In this document: piece by piece, positions 56,461 to 64,000 of the stretch
Position numbering within the stretch: the first letter of the stretch is position 1
How the letters are laid out: each line of letters opens with the position of its first letter
DNA from: Dasypus novemcinctus
Taxonomy: Eukaryota; Chordata; Mammalia; Cingulata; Dasypodidae
DNA: 64,000 bases
NCBI RefSeq assembly: GCF_030445035.2
Contig: NC_080677.1
Coordinates: forward strand, 102,111,513-102,175,512
Reading direction: 5' to 3'
Made by a program: the position numbers and the translations under genes
Notes under the pieces: generated by a model
Databases searched by the model: none
Seen by the model: the letters and a program-made list of their open reading frames with translations, nothing else
What the model was told of the DNA's origin: nothing

Positions 56461-57120
56461 ATAGATCTTTTTTAACTTTTTCAAAAAACAAATCAATTTT
56501 ATCGATACATATTAATAAAACATACAATCTATCCAAAGTGTAGAATCACTGGTATTTGGTGTAATCATATAGTTGTGCATTCATCAATTCAATCATTATT
56601 ACAGTATTTAACATTCCAGTAATAATAATAATAAAATGCAAAAAAGCAGACAAACAAAAAATCATCACCTCAAAGCACATCATGGTGTTTCTAACTAGCA
56701 GATCTGTTATAAGAGTATGGCAGTGATTGAAAGGGAAAGTCTAAGATCACATATATTACTAGAAGGAAAGTTAAATCTGTAACATGGGACTCTATAAGCT
56801 AGTAAAACCTCCTGTAAACAAGAATATGAGTGATATTGCATATATAAAACTGTTTTTACAAAATACAAGTATACTAGAGAGAAGGAAAAAGAATAACAGC
56901 TATGTATGGCAGGAGAAGCATAGAGAGATTGAGAGGTGGTGAGTTCTTTGTTTTTGTTTATTATTATCATTATTATTAGAATAATGAAAGTACTCTAAGA
57001 ATGACTGAAGTGATGACTGTACACTTAAGTGTTTATACTAAATATTATTGATTGTATACTTTGGATGGATTTATGCTTTATTAATATGTATCAATAAAAT
57101 TGATTTATTTTTTAAAAATG
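56461..57120. mobile_element. Inverted pair of L1-type 3' ends
   Basis: The left arm (56490-56560: AATCAATTTTATCGATACAT, TATTAATAAAACATACAATC, ATCCAAAGTGTAGAATCA) is the reverse complement of the right arm (57040-57105: TGATTGTATACTTTGGATGG, TTATTAATATGTATCAATAA, AATTGATTTATTTTTTAAAA). The right arm ends in an A-rich tail on the + strand; the left begins T-rich. Confidence 0.7.
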
Positions 57121-57177
57121 TATCACCTCTCAAACTCTCTATGCTTTTCCTGCTGTACATAGCTGTGTAATATATCT

Positions 57178-57198
57178 TTATATATATATATATATATA
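57178..57198. repeat. (TA)n microsatellite
   Basis: About ten TA units. Confidence 0.9.
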
Positions 57199-58050
57199 CG
57201 CTTAAATAATCAATTTTTTCATTGCGTCTGGCATGTGTTGATAAATGCTGTATGCTAGGTGCCTGGTTTTTACAATAACAACAACAAGGAAAATGGTTAT
57301 TTTTGACTGCTCGTATCTCATAAGCTTAGCAGATATGATAACAGCCAAAGTATAGTGGTTTGAGTTTGATATTGAGAACTAATCTTGTTACCCATTGCTT
57401 CTTTGATTTTTGCTAACTGCTGTACTTCCTCTTTTGCTAAATAGAAGCAGAATTGGTATGTTTGGCCAGACTAATATATGACCACCAAATATTCTGAAAA
57501 TATTTGGATTCTATGTTCGTAATTTGTTTTGTCACTATTTTGTTTTAAATGTCACTTTCTTATTCTACTAATCCTATTTAGAAGACTGAAAACTCTCCAG
57601 GCAAGTCACTTTTTCTTACAAGTCAGAAAATTTCAACATGGTTGAGGAAAGGCAGCTTAAAATTTGAGTTTGAATAGGTAGTTTTCATTGTGGACTCCCC
57701 TGCAAAGATGCAAAGAGGTAGGTGAAATTAGTGAAACTCACACAAAGGCTTGAGTCAGTCTGATATGCGGATAGAGTCACTTCCATGAAGAGCCTCAGGT
57801 GATTTACTTACTTCGCAGAACACACTGTCTCTTGGGGAATGCCATTGCTAAGGTGCAGCAAAATCATCACATCTGGCTACATTGCTGTGAATTTGCTGAG
57901 TATTTAGTTTCTACCACAATTCTTTAATGGCTTTTATATTTAGATTTAAAAAATAGTTTTTGCACTTAGGGAAGCTTTAATGTTTTTCATGCTTTTCACT
58001 TCCTTTCATACAGAAAAGGATGGGGACATAGGATAGCATCAATTAATAAT
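57199..58050. other. No gene seen
   Basis: Intergenic, no recognised feature. Confidence 0.4.
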
Positions 58051-58059
58051 AATAGCGGA

Positions 58060-58420
58060 AGAGTTTGCTTTTTGAGTACTTACTATGTGCCAGGCATTGT
58101 GCTAAGTGCTTTATTCATATTTCATTACATTTTCACTGCCGTATTATGAGATAAATACTATTATGCACATTTTATATATTTTTAAAAACCTGAAACACAG
58201 AGATGTTTAAATAGTTTGGGTCAGGTAACTTGTTAACAAGTTTAATCTAATCTAACTTGTGTCCCTGTAGCTTACATATTTTATTACTTTAAAAAATCCT
58301 CAAGGAGATGTGAATTCTCTTCTGGTTACTGACTGGATTAAAGTGAAGAGATTAAATAACTTGCCCAAGATGACTTAATTAGAAAGCCACTACTCTGGGA
58401 TTCAAAACTTAGATATGTCA
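58060..58420 (+). repeat. MIR SINE(s)
   Basis: TTGAGTACTTACTATGTGCC, AGGCATTGTGCTAAGTGCTT and TATTATGAGATAAATACTAT. A second MIR 3' piece (AACTTGCCCAAGATGACTTA) lies near 58350. Confidence 0.82.
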
Positions 58421-58589
58421 AACTTCAAAGTTTTTGTCTTATCAAAGTTTTATGACCCATCCCACAGTAAAAAATATGTTTTACATTGTGACTTGGTACA
58501 CAAATATATAAATATGGGACTGTAGAAAGAGTTCGTAAAATAATACCTTCACTTCCTGCCATGGTACTCTAATGTCCCTCCCCTCTCAC

Positions 58590-58655
58590 TACGCTGTGCT
58601 ACTCCACTCCACTCTACTTTTCTCTACTCTATCTTTCCATTCCATTCCATTACTT
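58590..58655. repeat. Low-complexity (TCCAC/ATTCC)n tract
   Basis: CTACTCCACTCCACTCTAC and CCATTCCATTCCATTAC. Confidence 0.85.
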
Positions 58656-59199
58656 TTTATTATAATATATTTCACTTATCTTTTAAAAATGCTCATTGAA
58701 CCCACTAAATCATTTCTATTACCCACTAACAGGCTGTGACCTGCAATTAGGAAAAAAAATGGTAAAGGGAGGCCTACCCAACATGATTTCTTGAATAATC
58801 ATGTTCATAGTTCCTCATATTTGTTCCTGAAGAGAATAGTGCTGCCAGGGTGATAGAACTGATTTATTTGATATTCTGAATTGCTCTTTCCAGCAAGGTT
58901 TTGGCCAGAGACAGACCTGGAATAGGGGGTTTGATTTAGTGCTCCTATGACTTAGCTTTCCTATTTCTTCTTTAAAATAGAAGCACATGATCTCTGCTGA
59001 GGCAGAACACCACAGCATCCAAATTTATTAATAGAGATAAAGGAACAATTTACTGACTTTCTGCAAAGTGAGATGAATTTTGCTAGGCATAACTCTTCCT
59101 TACCCATCTTCCTTTTACATTGATAATATTCTTGAAAGAAAGCTTAGATTACTGCTAGTAACCTCAAACACCTCTATATTGTGTAAGCATCTGTATTTA
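58656..59199. other. No gene seen
   Basis: Intergenic, no recognised feature. Confidence 0.4.
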
Positions 59200-59665
59200 T
59201 GTTGGAATGACTTGTATGCCCCACAAAAGCATGTTTAGGTCCAACCCTTGGTCCTGTGGGAGGGAACCAACTTGTAAATAGGACTTTTGAAGTTTGTTAT
59301 TTGTTAAGGTATGTCCAAACTGAATGAGGATGCACCCCAATCTAACATTGCTGAAGACCTTTTAAGCAAAGGAAATTGGACACAGAAAGAGGAAGATGTA
59401 GGAAGCAGCCAGAAGCTGGGAGGCAAAAATATCCAGGAAAGAAGGGAGAAGGCATCCTGTGCATTGCCATGTGACAGAAAACCCGAGGACCAAAGTTTAC
59501 CAGCAGCCAGCTCAAGAACACTACCATTTTTAGAGAGAAGGCATAGCATTGCTGATGCTTTCATTTGGGACTTCTCCCAGCCTCAAAACTGTGAGCCAAT
59601 AATTTCCCATTGTTTAAGCCAAACCATTGTATAATACTTGTTTTAGCGGGTGAGAAACTAAAACA
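59200..59665 (+). mobile_element. MaLR-type LTR (+)
   Basis: It runs TGTTGGAATGACTTGTATGC to GTGAGAAACTAAAACA, with GGACACAGAAAGAGGAAGAT, CCAGAAGCTGGGAGGCAAA, AAAACTGTGAGCCAATAATT and AAGCCAAACCATTGTATAAT. Fits an MLT1/MST-like LTR. The 107-codon frame inside (59311-59634) is incidental. 59690-59920 is a second, partly similar LTR-like piece. Confidence 0.75.
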
Positions 59666-59920
59666 AATTGGAAACTGAAACCTGTTCCCCACAAATTACG
59701 TATTCAAATCTTATTCGGTGTTCTTGTGGATATAAGCCCATTTGTAGAAAGGACATTTGAAGATGTTATTAGTTAAGGTGTTGACTCATTTGACAATAAG
59801 ATCTTCGGATTTCTATTTTAGTTGAGACCAGATTGAATGCAGCTGGCCTTTAATACATATGAATGAAGGACGTATAAAGAGGGTAAATTCAGTTATAGAA
59901 GAAGCCAGAATTAGAAGAGA

Positions 59921-60829
59921 GCTAGAGAAAGAAATCACCTTGTGATGGAGAACTATCATAAAAGTTATCCAATAATAAGGAAAGTTTAATAATACAGGTG
60001 ATCCAGAGGATATAATACTGCACTAGACTTGCATAGCTTCTTATAGAAGTACCCATATGGATCATTTCACATATCCCAATATCCCTGGGAGTTAGATAGA
60101 TATTGGCATTACCAATATATTTTAAAGAGTTAAGTGACACCTAAGGATTGAATAACTTGGATCCTCCAGCTATTGCATAATAAAGCTATAAACAGAAATG
60201 AAAGAGGAGAATTGTGGGCAAATGGAAAAATAGGAAGTTCTGGGAAAAACCATATTCCTCTACCAGCATAACTACTAAACAGGCAAGAACTGTCTGATTC
60301 AACTATTTTCAAACGCAGGATTCCAGGAGAATACTGTACATCATCCAGAAAAGAATGGGAGAAAAAGACTGAGTATTTACAGTAAATAACAATAAATTGC
60401 TTTCTCCACATGGCAATTACTACTGACCATCCCCCACTCTCATGGCAGACAGTGATGAAGTATGGCCCCTGTGGTTGCTTGCTTGGGTCAGAAAGGGATA
60501 TAAAAATCCATTTCACAAGATCATTGTGTGCACAGACTGAGTTGGTCATAACCTGTGATTAACTACTTCACAGGACCCTAATCACTGTGGACCCTGATAT
60601 GACCCACGCTGGATAAAAGTGGCAGAAGAGATTTAAAGAGAGGATGCTTCCTTGAACCTTAGAGGACAATTAAAAGGCTGCATGTGCTGTGCAGGTCAAG
60701 AAAGCATAGCTTTGGGGATCCATGGAAGAAGCATCTTGTACCCTTCTTGGGCCCTCCCTCATCCCCTCTAAAGGGCGTCATGGAGGCAGCGGGGTTCTCC
60801 TTGTAAGTCGCTGGCCTTGTTCTGGGTGG
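59921..60829. other. No gene seen
   Basis: Intergenic. The 139-codon minus-strand frame (60130-60549) shows no motif. Confidence 0.4.
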
Positions 60830-63800
60830 AAAGATCAACTTGGGAAACTGCAATCTGCCTGCACCCTCCTCCTAAATTTTGCCATCCAGGGAAGAGCAGC
60901 ATGAAACAAGGAAAGCAATCTGAGAAACAATTGAAGCAGACAGTTTGGGGTAAAGGTTTACCTGCTTTAAGTCTTGTAGCAGAACATATGGGAGAGGGAG
61001 AAGTTCTGTTTTCTGGGAAGTAGAGGGTGCATTCACACTCCTGTAAACAGGGGAGCTCCTAGGGCCACTGGCAAGCACAGGCCAAGGCAAGACACAGGCA
61101 CAGAAAAGATAGGAGAACTCACATTAAGGAAAAACTCTGTCATATCATTAGCTGGTTTCAAACTCAAGAAACAGACCATTGAGGAAATAAATCTGAAAAT
61201 TAACATTTTAAAATATTAAAATGTACAGTGTACAACAAAAGATTATAAAACAAATAAACAGGAAATGATGTTCCACTCAAAGGAAGAGAATAAAAATCCA
61301 GAAAACATCAGTGAAGACCAGATTAAGGACATAACAGACAAAGACCTTTTAAAAATTATCTTTAGTATGCTCAAAGATATGAAGGGAAACATAAAGAAAA
61401 ATACTAAAGTATATCAGGAAAACTATGAATGAAAACTATGAGCATCTCGAAAAAGAGAAATTTTATAAAGGAATCAAATAGAACTGCTGGGATTGAACAC
61501 CACAATAACTCAAATGAACAAATTCCCACAGCAGATTGTAACCAGCAGTGGAAGGGCTCAGTAAATTTTAGTCAAGAAAATTGATGAGTCAGCCTGAGGA
61601 GCAGAGAGGAAAAATAATTATGAAAGTGAAAAATAGTTAGAGACCTCTGGGAAACCATCCAGTGCACCAGTATATGCATTTCTAGAGACCCAGAAGAAGA
61701 CAAAAGGGCAGAAGGAATATTCAAAGAAATAATGGCAGAATACTTCCCAAACTTAGCAAAAGAGAGAGTTGTGAAAACTGCAAGAAAAAAACAAGATGTT
61801 ACATACAAGAGAGTCCCAATAAGAGTAACTGCCCATTTCTCCTCAGAAACAGGAAGGCAAAAAGGCAGTGGATTGAAATACTTAAAATGCTCAGAGAAGA
61901 CAATTGCCAACCAAAAATTTTATACCCTCCAAGACTTCCTTTCAAAAATTAGGAACAGATTAAGACATTCCCAGATAAACAAATCTTAGGAAGTTTGTCA
62001 CCACTAGACCTGCCCAATAAGCAATACAAAAGGGACATCTTCAGACTGAAAAGAAAAGGTACTAGACAGTGGTTCAGAGAAGCATAAAGAAAAAAAAGAC
62101 TTCTGTAACAGAAACCATTCAGGTAATTATAAATACCAGTATTACTATATTGTGTAGTTTAGTATGTAACTCCAAACCATACAATACTTCTTATTTCCTT
62201 CCTTTGTACTTCCTACAGTTATTAAAATGCAAATACATAAAATGTAATGATCAATCTATAGTTTTGGACACACAATATCCAAAGACAGAATTTGAATCAA
62301 GTACAAAAAGTGGGAATATGGAGGGGTATAGGAAGAGTATATTGTGCAAACTATTGAAGTCAAGATGCAATCAAATCATATATGATTGTGGTATATTTAT
62401 GATGCTACATTTTTGACACCATGATAACCACAAAGAAAATACATAAAAATATATACAGATAAAATGGGAAGGAACTTGATATGGTACAATAAAAAATCAA
62501 GTAATTATGAAAGAATAAACAGAAGAATTTAGGGAACAGAAAGGTACAAGGTTTTAAAAACACTAAACAGAAAAACAACAGAAGAAAGACCTGAATTATC
62601 AGCAATGAATTTAAATGTAAATGGATTAAATTCTTTAGTCAAAAGTCAGAGAGTGGCAGAATGGATATAAAAAACAAAAACATGACCCAACTATATGCAG
62701 TCTATAAAAGACTCACCTTAAATTCAAACACATAAATAAGGTGAAAGTGAAAGGAAGGAAAAAATATGCCATGCACATAGTAACCAAAAAAGTAATGGAG
62801 TAACCATATTAATATCAGGTGAAATAAACTTTAAGTAAAAAACAGTTATAACATACAAAGACAGTCATTATATACTGATAAAGAAGTCAATTCAACTAAA
62901 AGATAAAACAGTAATAAATATATATGTACCTAACAGCAGTACCACAAAATATATGAAACAAATATTGAGAGATTTATAGGGAGAAATAAATAGTTCTACA
63001 TTAATAGAAGGAGATGCTAATATACCACTTTCAATAATGGATAGAATATCTAAACAGAAGATCAGTAAGGAAATAGAAACCTGGAATGATACTTTAAACC
63101 AACTAGACCTCCCCAAAATTTATAGAATTCTTTACCAAACAACAACAGAAAACACATTCTTCTTGAGTACACGTGGATCTTTTTCCAGGATAGGTCATAT
63201 CTTAGGTCACAAGACAAGTTTTAAAAAGTTCAAAAATATAGTGATCTTACAGTGTATCTTCCTTGATCACAATGGAATGAGCTAGAATCCAATAACTGAG
63301 GGAGAAATGGAAAATTTGCAAATATGTGGAAATTGAACTACATTCTCTTAAACAACCAATAGGTTAAATTGAAAATCATAGGGGAAATTAGGAAATATCT
63401 TGAGCAAATAAAATAAAAATACAAAATATCACCAACTTACAGGATGTATCAAAGAACTTGCTGGAAGGGAAATTTATAACTATAAATGCTTATATTTTAA
63501 AAGAACAAAGATTTCAATGAGAGACAGCCTCCAAACTAGAAAAACTAGAAAAGGAAGAGCAAAGTAAGACCAATGTGAGCAGAAGTAAAGAAAAAATAAT
63601 TAGAAAGCAGAGGTAATGAAATAGAAATTTTTGATAAATAGAAAGAATCAACAAAACCGTAAGTTGGTTCCTTCAAAAGATCAATACAATCAGTAGACCT
63701 TTAGCTGGATTGACAAAGAAAAAGACGTCATAAATGACTGAAATTAGAAATGAAAAGGGTGATGGTACATGAACTCTACTGAAATAAATAGAACTATAAG

Positions 63801-64000
63801 ATGATATTATAAACAATTGTATGTGAACAAATAAGAAACCCTAGATGAAATAAGCAAATTCCTATAAACACACAAGACTCAAGAAAAAATATGAGACTTC
63901 AACAAACCAAGAAATTGAGTCAGTAATCAAAAACCTTATAAAAAAAAACCTAGGGTAAGATAACTTCACCTGGGAATTGTACCAAACATTACAAGAAAAT
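60830..64000 (+). mobile_element. Old L1 LINE: 5' UTR, ORF1 and ORF2 endonuclease/RT start, running off the window
   Basis: The ORF1-like region runs about 61190-62000. It includes KGRRNIQ-type sequence and the frame 61732-61989 (MAEYFPNLAKERVVK, FYTLQDFLSKIRNRLRHSQI). ORF2 endonuclease sequence begins near 62590 (ATGAATTTAAATGTAAATGG, GAGTGGCAGAATGGATATAA), and the RT approach near 63650 includes TAAGTTGGTTCCTTCAAAAG. Numerous stops and frameshifts. The 3' end lies beyond the window. Confidence 0.82.

Noticed and set aside
60130-60549. 139-codon minus-strand frame
   Set aside because: No domain or splice context, no starting context and no recognisable motif; chance length in AT-rich DNA is plausible.

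Overview
This is vertebrate, almost certainly mammalian, nuclear DNA: AT-rich, with long introns, no operon structure, and repeats over most of its length. The repeats point to a xenarthran (armadillo, sloth or anteater). Several tRNA-derived SINEs begin like GGGAAGC(A/G)GATGTGGCTCA, carry an RNA polymerase III B box (GGTTCAAnCCC) and match my recollection of the xenarthran DAS SINE family. They sit among mammal-wide L2, MIR, MaLR/ERVL and L1 repeats. I cannot name the species.

The only host gene I can support is on the + strand. It is the hyaluronidase-4 gene HYAL4, in three coding exons: about 11939-12848, 27539-27628 and 29209-29614. All splice sites look intact and all exon junctions are phase 0, but the reading frame is broken many times. 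Exon 1 has at least three frameshifts and two in-frame stops. The last exon has a 4-bp tandem duplication that shifts the frame. The catalytic Asp-x-Glu motif can still be read. I read this as a lineage-specific unitary pseudogene.

Layout: 1-143, end of a minus-strand LTR; about 640-4400, a decayed + strand class III (ERVL-type) pol remnant with reverse transcriptase, RNase H, integrase and dUTPase pieces, followed by an MLT2-like LTR (4401-4790); 5475-5967, another LTR-like unit; 7000-7560, L2; 11136-11753, a solo LTR just before HYAL4 exon 1. The 14.7-kb first HYAL4 intron is filled by a nest: a minus-strand L1 (13380-22738) is split by a + strand L1 (14016-18335), which itself carries a long DAS-type SINE (15680-16095), and by a 1,076-bp solo LTR (20524-21599) with a 5-bp target duplication. 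Three short tRNA-derived SINEs follow at 24.3-24.7 kb.

Downstream of HYAL4 are a minus-strand MaLR-like element with a gag-like reading frame (31624-33730), a solo LTR with target duplication AAAGT (33993-35041) that is itself split by an antisense L1 fragment, a second MaLR copy (37260-38756), a dense palindromic tract (39936-40060), and a 5'-truncated + strand L1 (41010-47315). That L1 hosts two SINEs and a 2.5-kb retrotransposed sequence flanked by a 13-14 bp target duplication. The distal part holds MLT1-type LTRs, L2, MIR, a dimeric SINE with a perfect 11-bp target duplication, and an old L1 (about 60830 to the window end) running out in ORF2.

I found no CRISPR, operon or prokaryote-type system and no intact protein-coding gene. 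The points most worth following are the HYAL4 inactivation, the 2.5-kb retrosequence, and the nested insertions that give a relative chronology.
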